This document shows, piece after piece, positions 1 through 10,249 of a stretch of DNA of 41,070 nt (the stretch's first letter is position 1; every line of letters starts with the position of its first letter). Source of the stretch: Chara braunii (Eukaryota > Streptophyta > Charophyceae > Charales > Characeae); the NCBI GenBank assembly GCA_003427395.1, contig BFEA01000001.1:10298517-10339586 (forward strand). The letters run 5' to 3'. The notes beneath the pieces were generated by a model that saw only the letters and a list, made by a program, of their open reading frames with translations, was not told the origin of the DNA and did not search any database. Position numbers and translations under genes: made by a program.

Positions 1-765
1 ANNGTGTCCCACACTCTGCCCCTTCCAATTTTCTTGTCTTTAAAGGGGTTGCGTACTCCATTTTTCGTTTCATCCTCTTGAATTTCGACGTACTTTCGCT
101 GATTTCGTCTTTGGTGGAGTGTCCGGGGGCTTTTTACGCCGGATAATTCTTCGAGCTTGTATTTTTGGTGCAATTTTGGAGATGCCCTTGCAATTTGTGT
201 GAATTTTCATTCTGAGTAGAAGGAGATAGGAATCAGTGTAGGATTTTCGCGCGTCTTAGCGAGCGCGCTCAGAATTTCTTTTTGGAATTTTTCAATTTCA
301 AATTAGTCATATGAATTGGGCGCAGTGTTCACTGGCATTTCGCATAACTGTTCTGGTGCCTTTACGTGTCCAGCAAATGCATTTCTGCGCCCGCACCTTT
401 GCATGCAATCTTTTCATGTGCTCTTCTTCCTCCTTGTTCACGCCCTCCACAGAATGTAATTGTCTTCTTTTCCCCCCCTTCATGCCTTCTTTCCCTTCTT
501 GATCCATTTTAATCCTGGTCCCACCTTACACCATCTCTGGTAACCTCTTTTCCCTCCCTCATCTACACTCAGAGAGATCTTGCTGATCCCAAGTGACCAT
601 AGAAACCAGATTGCAGCATGTGGAGTGGGTCTGGACCCCTCACTCTGCGTTCCGATTGGCTACAAACACTGTCGGAGGATCGACATGGCTTTCTCGATCT
701 CTCCCTCCTCCTTTTCTCCCCTTCCTCTGCCCCTTCTATCCATCCCTTCTCCGCTTCCTTTGCAA

Positions 766-805
766 CTATAAATCTCGCAAGCATGCCTTTCTCTCTCTCT
801 CTCTC
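766..805 (+). promoter_or_regulatory. TATA-like box followed by TC microsatellite
   Basis: The word 'ctataaat' at about 766-773 is followed about 15 bases later by a run of TC dinucleotides. TATA box plus pyrimidine (Y) patch is a common arrangement of plant core promoters. A perfect CCAACT-C-AGTTGG dyad follows at 816-828. No coding region can be linked to it, so the promoter call is weak; it could be an old LTR promoter or chance. Confidence 0.2.
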
Positions 806-1998
806 ATACTATCAGCCAACTCAGTTGGAGTAGTGGCTAGACAGGGGTGATCAGCAAGTCGGAAAGTCCTGACGGGTTTGTCGCATCTTTGCGCAATCGA
901 GCACCAGACCGCTACGAAGAAATGCAGGATCTGACCGATCAGTGCAAAACTTAGGTTGATGATGTGGCAATTGCTGGGGAGTGTGCCGAGTACACGACAG
1001 TGTGAATCTCGGTACTTCGGCAGGGAAAGAGATGTTGGTCGATTGGCCGATGTGCCACATGTATGAGACCAGAGTCATCTCCTACTTTTCTTTCGATCTA
1101 TGTGAATGAAAGTTTTGCATAATTGGTTTCTCTATCAATGAGTCTCATGGTCTTTGATTTATGTGAATGGATGCATGAATGCGAGTCCGTGTATGAATAA
1201 GAATGTGTTTTTGCTTTGTTCTCTTTCTACGGAATGCATGTGAATGCAAGCAGACTTGTCTTCACCTCACGTTCAACATGCATACATGCAGCTGGCGATG
1301 CCAACAGAAACTTCCACAGACGCAGAATCAGCAACGGACTTGAGATGGCGCAGTGCGCCCACGCAAAAACTTGGAGATATGGCCTTCGGCCAGGAACTCA
1401 GCTCAAAACAACTTGTCACATCTCATGGCTATGGCGACTGAGCGCCAGTCTGGAATTTCCACCCGAACACTCTATCCACTGTCAGACACACTCCCACGCA
1501 CTTATGCACACAACACTTGGATCTACCCTGAATGTCTGCACATACACACACGCTAACTACTAACTCGTCACAGTGGCGGCTATGGCCGCCGCCGTCTTCC
1601 TCATCTCTAGTGGCTATGGCCGCTTGTCCTCTTCTGCCCTCGGGCTCTCTTGCTGACCACCGGTGAACTCAGCGCACAAGTCACTCGAGCAGTGCTTCCG
1701 TGTAGTTCCCCAGATAATGAGTCAATGACTGATCGCTGCCTCTATATTTATACTGTTTCGTTTGGTGGTCTAGGTCTGCCCGATGTCCCAGGCCCTCAAG
1801 ATGTGCAGTCCCACTCTGGTACTTGCTGCAAAACGGACTGGACTGGGGCTGCCTTTTCGTGTGGCCCGTCGGGGTTGACTTGGGACTCTTGACCTTTCAG
1901 AGATTTGAAGGACTGCCTTTACTGACTTCGAGAGGTCAAGTTGACTCTTTGAGAACTACTCTAGCCATGACCTACTGACCTTCCAGAGGACGTATGGC

Positions 1999-2024
1999 CA
2001 GTTGACCTTTTGAAAGGTCAACTG
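1999..2024. repeat. Perfect 26-bp palindrome of W-box words
   Basis: Two 12-bp arms (CAGTTGACCTTT and its exact complement) flank a TG centre. Each arm contains TTGACC, the core of the W-box bound by plant WRKY factors. More TTGAC or GGTCAA words occur at about 1874, 1890 and 1936-1945 upstream. The palindrome is seen directly; a regulatory role is inference. Confidence 0.55.
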
Positions 2025-3722
2025 TAAACTTGCCTTATCGGGAACGCATATGGCTATCATCTTTTGTAAGCGCATGCATGTTTGAATTCACTCGATCTTC
2101 TGAGTAGAATAAATCTTATTTCCTTTCGATCACCTTGCTTAGTATGAAATGAGATGCGCGTATCCCTCCTGTTTCTGTAGAATGCATGTATTCCTCTTGA
2201 AAACGGTTTTTCCCTTTGTCAACTCAGACCGAACAGGCGGAGCACTTGTTACACTCTTCCGCTTGCATGAGTGTGCGCAGCGAGTGTTCGCCACTGATTT
2301 TTTTTCTCACTCAACTAAGAATTGTAGTTTAAGTCTTAAGAATGGGTGCATACATCACTCTCATTACACCCCTTCTGCTTGCATGAGAGGATTATAACGA
2401 ATGAGTGACGCATGCATTCGCCGCACTTTGCATGTGTAAGACAAGTCTTTGCTTGTGAATGGTGGATGCTTGTGTGAGTCTAATTCCCGCTTTTTGTGAG
2501 TGACGGACATCCTCTGGGTAACGATGCTATTTGACACATCCGGATCTTTTGCCCCGCAACCGCTCGCTCATCCTGTATCATGTCCCGATTTCCCGTACAA
2601 CGAGGAGTGGACACGTGTATGCGAGTGGGATGTACCCAAGGCTGTGGGCCAGATCAGAAAGCCATACCCATTTCCTTCTGAGACACAGCGTTCGGGTTTC
2701 GTTAACTCGACATTTGTCATTGTTGACACCGTCTTTCCTCCTTTTTCTATTCTACTGCCTCTCCACGAGCTGATCATCATTCCTTGACCAATTGTTGCCC
2801 CTCATTGGTTTTGCATCTTGTGTATTGATTATCAGAACGATTAAGGGAGAGAGGCTCCGACTACATGCCACGTGGAGACTCAGAAGTAGCGGAAAGAGTT
2901 GTGTGTCTGCATCCCTCAGACTCAGATTTCTGAGCTCACGTTGCTGAGTGCTTGTCCATAGCCAAGACCCTTCGTACCTTCCTGCACCATTCCACCCTGG
3001 CAAAAGATACTGTACAGCCCCGGAAGAAGTCCGTAGGCACTTTTCGAACTTGGGACAAGCTGCTTTCCGTCCACCTTGTCTTCGTCCTAACTATAACCGG
3101 AACCAACATAGGAGATTCCAGTTCCGGCCTGGAACTCCATACCCACCTTTTCTTAAAATTCTTGGCACACCCCAGTTACGTGCTTTCGGGGCCCTCCCGC
3201 ATTTGTAGTCCACTCCCAGAGGAAGGCAATGTAGGGCGTGGGGTTGGTATCGGAGCTGACATGTGTCGGTTCCTGCTTGATTAGGACGAACTAGCGAGAG
3301 GAACAAGACATTCATCATCCGACCCTCGCTCATCGAGGCAAAGTCCTTCTCTTGCTCATAGTCGACTCGGCGAAGTCGAAAGAGAGTATCACCCAGGTGG
3401 TTCGTGACATTCAGAACCTGGTCCAGCCGAACCAACCAAACATGGTGCAACCAGTTCCAGGAACGATTTACTTCGCCCTGTCCGACTTCACCTTCTATCT
3501 TGATCAACACCAAGCATGGATAAGGGGATATCCAAAGAGCAAGATACAGCCAATGATCAAGGCTTTGATGGTGAGATAGCAGGGAGTTGGTTCAATCGGT
3601 ATACGTATGTAGATTGGCCCACACTCACATGGGATTTCCTCGAATGATTTGATCACCTCAGCAAGACCACCACCTTCTGGGTTCTTAGAGCCCGGCCACA
3701 ACAGCCTGATCAATCACTTTTC

Positions 3723-4036
3723 ATGACAATGCTAGAAAAGGCAGGACGGCAAGAGCAAGCCGCCAGAGAGATGTTTATAGAGGACCTTGAAACTGCTCGC
3801 ACAAGGCGAAGCTTCGAAAGAAAGCCCCTCCTTCTGAAACGACTCTAACAGATACTATGAAACAAGCGATTACGATAGAGAAGCATAGCGTGATGAGGTA
3901 TTTAGATATGGATTCAGATGATCGTGCGGCTGAAGGTCTTAGACGAGATGATAGCCAGGAAACACACGTTGGTCGATGTGATAGACCAGATGGAGGGATG
4001 TGCACGACCTGCCAATCCTTCTCCGGGAGTAGATGA
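3723..4036 (+). pseudogene. Possible broken ORF, unknown product
   Basis: Two adjacent plus-strand frames read like protein. One is 41 codons (3723-3848), rich in E, R and A. The other is 59 codons (3857-4036) in a different frame, with a run of acidic and arginine residues and two CxxC-like cysteines near its end. A single frameshift between them would join them. I recognise no family, and both could be chance frames. Confidence 0.15.
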
Positions 4037-4610
4037 GAATAGCACAATAGTGCTTGTGTTGTCCTTTGAAACACCTATGATGAGTATGTGTGTTCCACCA
4101 TGGCCCTAGATGCTACGAAGAAGAGAGAGCTGAGGTTAGGGCTAAAAGGTGGTCTCTTGAGTTGCTGGCAGTAAAGGGGAACACTCGGACATGGTTCCTG
4201 TTCAGTCGTTCGTTTGTTGTTGCATTTGATTGATAGGAGGACGAGTAAAAGAGAAGAAGAGGGATGAGGAGGAAGGAGGATGGGGAAAACATTGGTGTAA
4301 CTTGTGTAATTTTTCTCCTTCTTTCATTCTTTTCTTTCAATCTACTCTTTTTTCTCTCTCTTCATCTCATCTTTTGAATTCCAGCAAGTCTTGCATTCCT
4401 CGCAATTCGAGTTTTGCACTATCGATGGAGTAGGGGCTTAAAACCACCAGTACTTCCTGAAGTCATGCCCGTTAGCAAGCCACAATCTTAGGAAACATAT
4501 GGGCCACTACAGGAGCGCCCAACTTCATCTGACTAGAAACATTTCTACTCTATTCTTTTCCACAGCCGTTAACCGAGCCAAGTACCGGTAGTTTAAGCCA
4601 AAGCTGGCAC

Positions 4611-4917
4611 CTGGATCATGGTCAAGGCAGCAAGTGTAAAAGGGGAAACAGCTAGGAAGAGTAAGGTCGATAAGGCGGCCGAAATCAGGCTGAAGAGGCG
4701 TTCCCCCTCCACAACCGGCATGTGCCAGCCAGATTCTATCTTCTCAGTTGGTCTAGCATCTCATCTGTATGTCTGGATCATGGACAAGGCAGCAGGGCCG
4801 AGCAGAAGTAAAAAGGCAAACAGCTAGGAAAGGCAAGATATATCAGGCAGCCAAAATCAGACTGCAGAGGTATTCCCCCACCACAACTGGCATGAGCCAG
4901 CCAGAGCTTGATCTTCT
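4611..4917 (+). repeat. Direct tandem duplication, period about 162 bp
   Basis: The segment starting 'ctggatcatggtcaaggcagc' at 4611 recurs diverged at 4773. Shared words include 'acagctaggaa', 'ccgaaatcag/ccaaaatcag', 'ttccccc', and 'ccacaac(c/t)ggcatg' followed by 'gagccagcc' or 'tgccagcc'. The second copy ends in the left target-site copy of the LINE, so the duplication predates the LINE insertion. Confidence 0.7.
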
Positions 4918-4918
4918 T
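4901..4918 (+). repeat. LINE target-site duplication, left copy
   Basis: The 18-bp word ccagagcttgatcttctt is repeated exactly at 10148-10165 on the other side of the LINE. The left copy runs directly into the poly-T tract, as expected for target-primed insertion of a minus-strand element. Confidence 0.93.
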
Positions 4919-4964
4919 CTTTTTTTTTTTTTTTTTTTAATTTAAACAGAACCTCACGGCTCTG

Positions 4965-4985
4965 GCTCCTACCATTCTGGGGAGC
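4965..4985 (-). promoter_or_regulatory. 3' stem-loop of the LINE (candidate RT recognition hairpin)
   Basis: Arms GCTCC and GGAGC are separated by 11 nt, with TTGCTCCCCA on the sense strand, about 25 nt before the A-rich tail. The same stem and the CTCCCCA loop start recur at the ends of retroposons at 10212, 20782, 21826, 25127 and 27295. Recognition by the LINE RT is inferred by analogy with stringent LINE/SINE pairs. Confidence 0.5.
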
Positions 4986-5453
4986 AACAGTCCGGTTCCT
5001 ATTCCCCCGGCAAGCCAATAATGAATACATAAGAGACACACACACACGCCTCCCCATTATGGTTGAGAGGACCGAGTGGGCGGCATTGATTACTTCCCTG
5101 GGGAGGGATCTACCACCCCTCACCCCTGCCTAAGTTAGCCTATTCCACAGTCACTAGGCCTACAGCGACTCCTCACTCTTAGCCCCTCTCAGCTAAGTGG
5201 CTGTCTGATTGACTTGGTAAACGAGAGCGAGTGTGAGGAGTTGGCTTCTACAGGCTGTGTCGAGGTTTGTTCCTGTCGGAAGCTATTCTCTGCGAGCGGC
5301 TGTTCGTGATCTGCTCCTTTGTGCGGTCCAGTATGTCCCTGATTCTAACCAAAGTCCTAAGGGTTCCGGGTCTAAAGCTCCAGCTATCCTAGTTAATCCT
5401 GACTTCCCCATCCAATTACCAATAAGGACTTTGGGGGTCTTTTGTGCAGCGTT

Positions 5454-5478
5454 CCTAAACCCTAAAACCCTAAACCCC
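5454..5478. repeat. Short interstitial telomere-like repeat
   Basis: About three consecutive CCCTAAA-type units, one with an extra A, ending in CCCC. On the LINE's sense (minus) strand this reads GGGTTTAGGG, i.e. plant telomere G-strand. It sits inside the LINE 3' UTR rather than at an insertion junction. Confidence 0.8.
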
Positions 5479-5632
5479 TCAGCTATTCCTTTCCTCTAGG
5501 TTTTGGATACCTGTTCAGATGAGGATTATGCCATTGCTTTTTCCTACGAAGTGGCGAGGGGCTGGGCTTATTTTGGTGATTGGTGTTGTCAATCCTAGTC
5601 CTTTGTGGGAGTCTCTGCTGGCACTTCGCTTT

Positions 5633-8600
5633 TTAACTCACACCTAATGAAATATCCGTAAGGTGGGTCCTACTTCTAGGGGCTTCTATCCCTTGTGTCC
5701 TTAGTTGGGTATGTCGCCATTGTGCGAATCGCAGTTTGTCCTGGTCTATTCTAGCTATCCTACCTTCTCCTAACTGATGTTTCACGAAAGTTTCTATTAT
5801 TTTGTCCTCGTTTGTGATATTCTCTTCTATTTTCCTGCAGGTTCTCTTCCAACGCTCTCTATACTCAACCTCTATTACATGCAAAACTCCTTCCCAAGCT
5901 TCAGGGGTGACATTGTTGAGCGGTCAATCGTTTCTTGGCACTTGCGCTTCCAAATCATCCATGAGGTTGCAAGCCTTAGAGTGTGGAAGAAGGAAACTTT
6001 GAATCCCCGCCATGAGTTGTGGGCGTGTAAGCACAGTAAGAGAGCGACCTGGTCCGATGGCAATGTTTTGTGAGTGATTGAGTGCCAAAGTATGGAGGCT
6101 AATGTCCAGAGCTGTTTGGCCTTCAGGTAGCCTTGCAAACAATGTTCTATATCTCCAGGCAATCCCTTCGGACAAATAGCACATAGTTCCTGCATAGGGA
6201 ATCTCAACTGAGCATTCCTTCTTTTGTTCAGCCATTTGTTGACTGGGAGAGCCCGATGGGTAAGTAGCCATTGAAAGCTTCTTATTCTGCTAGAGGTGAT
6301 GGCAAGGAGACTACTCCACGAGGTGATGAGGTTTTGGTTCAGTGGCAGATTGAGGTGGGTTTCCCATCTTTGGTTGATGTTTTGGGTTATTGAGACCGAT
6401 CTCATTCTTAGGGCATATCCCAGCTTAGTAGAGTATTATAGAATGTTGTTACGTTTCTCTATTCTTAGTCTGCCTGACTTCCTCTTCCATGCCCATTTTG
6501 CTGGGTCAACTTCCAAATCCGCGATACCCACCCGAGGTTCATATATGCGTCGTTCCTCCGTTTCTACCACTCTTACTTTCCTCATTTCTTGTTCTGGTAG
6601 GGCAATTTCTCCCAAGGTGTTACGACCTAAGAGGCTTGTGGTTGAACCCGGGTCTTCGATTGAGTATATGTCACATATTAACCATGTGTTTCCCGGTCCT
6701 TCCCTTGATCGGAACTGATAGGCGGTAGTGGGGACGTCTTCGGTCAGTCGTGTTGCCCAATCTCCTGTTCTCCACCCGCAAGGGCCCTTCAGCAACTCAT
6801 GCCAGCTTTCTGGTACCGAAATTAGGATATTGTTCAGGTTCACTTGTAGATTGTGGCAACCCCTCAAGGTTTCCCTTAGTTCTCCTACCGTTTTCCATCT
6901 CTTGTCTGAATCTTGCCAGAGGTGTTTGATTTTCCATACTCCCTTTTCTAACCAGGCCCCCCATTTTGTGTCCTTTGTGGTTAGGATCCATGGTTTCCCT
7001 TGTGAGTCCGACAGAGCTTGATTACAGAAGATCGGTTGCCTGAGGACTTCCTCTTTAGTTGTTGGTTCTCTTACTTTGGCTGGTAGAATTTCCCTCCACG
7101 TTTTCAATAGATGCTTCCAAAAGTCCTCCCCTTGTTCTTCTTCATGGTCCCCTTGGTGCTCTGCTTGCGACCCACCCTTCATTGCCCAGGACTTATGCAT
7201 GAGACAGAAGAGGCCCCACATGTTGTCAAGGGTTTTGTATTTGGCTATTTGTTGTATTCTGCGGAGAGCTAGCTTGGTCCAAGGTAGGTTGTTGTTAGCT
7301 ATCATTTTGATAATCCACTTCGTTTGGATGGCTTGGATTTGGGTTTTTGGGTCCAGGATTCCCAATCCCCCTTGTGCTTTCTTCAGGGTGACGCACTTCC
7401 AAGCCACTTTAGAGATGAAATTGACTCTAGATGGGTCGTTGGTCCATAGATAGGAGGCCGCCCTTCTTCTGCATTGAGTTCTTCTCTACTTAGATGGGTT
7501 CCAAATTGTGGCAGCGTACCACATCATTGCGAAGATTGATGCATTTAGGATCAGTGCTCTGCCAAATATTGAGGTGTAGACGTTGGACCAGCTGCCCAGT
7601 TTGACAATCATCTTGTTCATTATGGCTGGAGCCATTGATTGGTTAGTGCCATGCTTGGAAACTTGGATTCCTATGAATCTGAGGGGTTCATTGCGGCATG
7701 ACCAGTTCATTCCTGCCAGTGTGCTTTGAGGGGGGTCAGTTTGTGGGTCTGTTAGCCACCAGCCTATTGTTTTGGGCCAGTTAATTCTCATTTCTTCTGG
7801 GAAAGCTTGCATGGCTCGAGTGAGAGCTTGAAAAGAAGAGTCTGAGGCTCGTATTAACGTTGTCAAGTCGTCCGCGAAGAAAATGGTGGCAGGTATGTTG
7901 ATTGGATGTTGTCTATCCTCTACCAGTCTTTCAATCGAAGGGTCTTTTCTTAGAAAGGAGGCAATCGCCTCCATGATGAAGAGAAAGATTGGGGCAGCTA
8001 GCGGGTCTCCCTGCCGTACCGAGCGGGACATTCAGTATGGTTGTGATATATGGTCGTTGACCTGTACTCGTCCGTGGGCTTCCTAGTATAGGACCTGGAC
8101 CCATTTTCTGAAATTCGGACCTTCCCCAATTTTCTCCATGCATTGCTGTAAGAAGTTCCAATTGACCTGGTCGTACGCTTTTTCAAAGTCAAAGAATAGA
8201 ATGGCTGCATTCATTTTTTATCCTAAATGTATCTGACTGATTCGTTGAGGGTCATTACGTTATCGAGTATGAACCTTCTGGGGATAAAACCTGTCTGGTC
8301 AATGTGGAAGCAGTTCCTTGTGATTGTTCTGATTCTGTTGGCTAGCAATTTAGTTAGAATTTTATAAGTTACGGAGAGAAGGGAGATTGGTTTGTAGTTT
8401 CTGATGTCTGTTGGGTCACCGTTCTTGTAGACTAGGGAAACTACACCCGTGCTTTGCAGTTCCCCTAGTGTGTCTCTATTCCATGCCTTCTCTAGGAAAT
8501 GGAGATATTATGTGCCTAACGCTAGCCAGAAGGGGATCCAAAACTCCTTGGATAGTCCGTTTAGTCCTGGGGTCTTGCTAGGTTTCATTGATTGTAGTGC

Positions 8601-10056
8601 TTCGTAGACTTCTTGTTCGGAGATTGGCCTGTCCAACACCGCCGCTTGTTCTGTTGAGATGGTCTCGTCCAAGTGAGTCCGGAATTTGGCTCTTGCGTGA
8701 GGTCCTGTTCTTCGGATGCGTAGAGGTGTTGAAAGAAAGCTGCAACTGCTGCTAGCATCTGTTCCGTCTACGGTTTTTCTATGCTAGCATTCCTTGCGTT
8801 TGTTTTGATTCTATTGAAGAAGTATTTGGTCATTCTCTCGCCTTCTTCCCATTCCTTCATTCGGGCTCTCATCCTCAAGCCCTTGTTCCTCTATTCCTCC
8901 CATTCGGTCATCTCCTGCCTGGTTTGTTCAAAGACTCTTCCGTATAAGAGATTCCCTGGGTCGCTTAGGAGATTCCTTTCTGCTACCCTTATTGCCTGTT
9001 GTAGTTCTTCCTCTCTTGCTTTTCTCTTAGAGGCGATTATTATGGAGGCACAAGCAGTGGATTCCGTAAGGGCCATAACCAAGTCTGGGAAGTCCTGGTT
9101 AGTGTAATTGTGGTGAATGCACGCGGACAAAACCCCGTCCCCTATTTCTAGTGTATTTAACAATGAGTTGTTGATTTTGAAGAAGCTACGCCCTCTGTTA
9201 GGGGCAGACCCTAGGTTAAGGCCCAGGCTGTTGGTTTGTGGTCAAGGCCTGCATAACGGGGGAGATCTCCTATTTTTGTGTTATGGATTGCGCCTCTGAG
9301 CGATCCTGATGTCAGAAAGTAATCTATTCGGGATGCTGAGATATGTTGACTTCGATTCCTTTTTAGGTAAGTGCATTCCTTGTTGTCTGGGTGTAGAACT
9401 CTGAATGGGTCTATTAGATCTTTTTTCGTCATCAACTCGTGAATTGGCAGGGCTTCACTCCTGGTGGCCTGTGTTGTCCCTATTGTCGCTCTTGAAAAAC
9501 GGTCCCTAGTTGGGTCGAGTGCTGCGTTCCAGTCCCCTGCCAGAATAAGTTGCATATTGGAGTCGCACCTCGGTAGGAGGTTTGCAATTAGTCTGGATCT
9601 TTGGTTCAGAGTGTTCGGGGCGTAAACTGTTAATAACCTGAATTCCTCTCCGTGTATCTGGAAGTCTATGCTGACCCATCTTCCTTCTTCAGCATTTGTG
9701 CTTATTCGGTCCTAATAACCCTGTTCGATGCTCTGGATTTAGCTTGTATTGGGATAGCCACGCCTGCTGAATTGGGGCAAGGACACGGGACCCAAATTAC
9801 TTCTTTTACCCATTTCAGTTTTCTTATTATGTGTGATTGAGTTCTTCGGTGTTCCTCGGAGTCCGTTAGGTGAGTCTCTTGGATGCAAAGAAGGTCCGGT
9901 GGGGGCCGCCTGAACCAGTCTGTGCCCTTGATTAAGTAATCCCATTTCTTCTGGTTGGTAACTATATAGGCCGATTGTGAGGTCCGGCTCAGGCTTGCGA
10001 AGGCCGAATTTTCTGCAGACCCTCATTCTTAAACCTTCCCCTCCCTGATCCGCCAT
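5633..10056 (-). pseudogene. LINE ORF2 polyprotein (AP endonuclease, reverse transcriptase, zf-RVT), broken
   Basis: ORF2 would nick the target DNA and copy the LINE RNA by target-primed reverse transcription. Reading down the minus strand: the start ATG is at 10056; the endonuclease has LLCIQETHLTD near 9860-9900, LAGDWNA near 9540, SRIDYFLTSG near 9330 and LDHKP near 9240. The RT has PSKTPGLNGLSKEFW near 8550-8590, RNYKPISLL near 8390, TGFIPRR near 8290, FDFEKAYDQVNW (motif A) near 8155-8195, RQGDPL (motif B) near 8010 and FADDLT (motif C, catalytic DD intact) near 7870. The zf-RVT domain (CAICPKG...H C pattern) lies near 6170-6210. Damage includes TAG at 8223-8225 and 7486-7488, TAA at 6436-6438, and frameshifts near 9975, 9215, 8210 and 5885. 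Full length would be about 1,470 codons. Confidence 0.9.
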
Positions 10057-10065
10057 CCTTGTAGC

Positions 10066-10147
10066 TCACTTTAGCCTCACTGAGCCGTCTGAAGGGCAGT
10101 TGTCTAGGAGCCAGTAGTTGCTATCTCCCTCCTGATTGAGGTAGACC
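10066..10147 (-). pseudogene. Remnant C-terminus of LINE ORF1
   Basis: Between the right TSD copy and the ORF2 start there is an open frame of about 26 codons ending in TGA at 10066-10068, ten bases before the ORF2 ATG. Its ending (YWLLDNCPSDGSVRLK) is compatible with the tail of an ORF1 nucleic-acid-binding protein truncated by 5' loss. Identity as ORF1 is inferred from position only. Confidence 0.4.
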
Positions 10148-10165
10148 CCAGAGCTTGATCTTCTT
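10148..10165 (+). repeat. LINE target-site duplication, right copy
   Basis: Exact repeat of the 18-bp word at 4901-4918. Directly precedes the short retroposon that begins near 10171. Confidence 0.93.
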
Positions 10166-10170
10166 ATTTG

Positions 10171-10249
10171 ATGTTCAAATGAGACGTTGGACCGGATTTC
10201 CACCAGGTGCAGCTCCCCACCAATAGATGAAGCCATCACGCCAGACCCC
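10171..10249 (+). mobile_element. Short retroposon, left part (split by element A)
   Basis: Begins 'gatgttca', contains 'gttggaccggatttccaccagg' and the hairpin GCTCC 10212-10216 / GAAGC 10229-10233, closely matching the retroposon at 20743-20885. Element A starts at 10250. The rest of this retroposon appears to continue after A at 19664, ending in an A run at 19725-19733. Confidence 0.65.

Larger units (their letters stand above)
1..4610. other. No recognisable gene; low-copy or degraded sequence
   Basis: I see no open reading frame with recognisable domains here. Reading frames are short and overlap on both strands. Visible local structure is a TATA-like box and a TC repeat near 766-805, short CCAACT/AGTTGG dyads, repeated 'gtggctatggccgc' words at about 1570-1625, and many TTGAC/GGTCA words at 1870-2025. 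A plus-strand stretch at 3723-4036 reads like two broken pieces of a helical, charged protein but matches no family I know. The two Ns at 2-3 mark uncertain bases. Confidence 0.5.
4940..5632 (-). other. LINE 3' untranslated region
   Basis: Lies between the ORF2 stop and the A tail. It holds a stem-loop (arms GCTCC 4965-4969 and GGAGC 4981-4985) close to the tail, a short CA repeat near 5035-5048, and an interstitial telomere-like block at 5454-5478. The stem-loop recurs in short retroposons of this window and may be the site its reverse transcriptase recognises. Confidence 0.7.
4919..10147 (-). mobile_element. L1-like LINE, 5'-truncated, with TSD and poly-A tail
   Basis: A non-LTR retrotransposon on the minus strand. 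It has an A tail (T run at 4919-4938 on the plus strand), a 3' untranslated region, one long degraded ORF2 (endonuclease, reverse transcriptase, C-terminal zinc-binding domain) and only the last codons of an upstream ORF. An exact 18-bp TSD brackets it, so both ends are defined. At 5.2 kb with almost no ORF1 it is truncated at the 5' end. The endonuclease (QETHL motif), the RT type and the zf-RVT domain place it in the plant L1 group. In-frame stops and frameshifts show it is dead. Confidence 0.93.

Noticed and set aside
9739-10056. 105-codon ORF starting MADQGGEG taken as a separate protein
   Set aside because: Its first part is the LINE ORF2 start and the rest is a frame shadow; the real endonuclease frame (LLCIQETHL) is shifted by one base.
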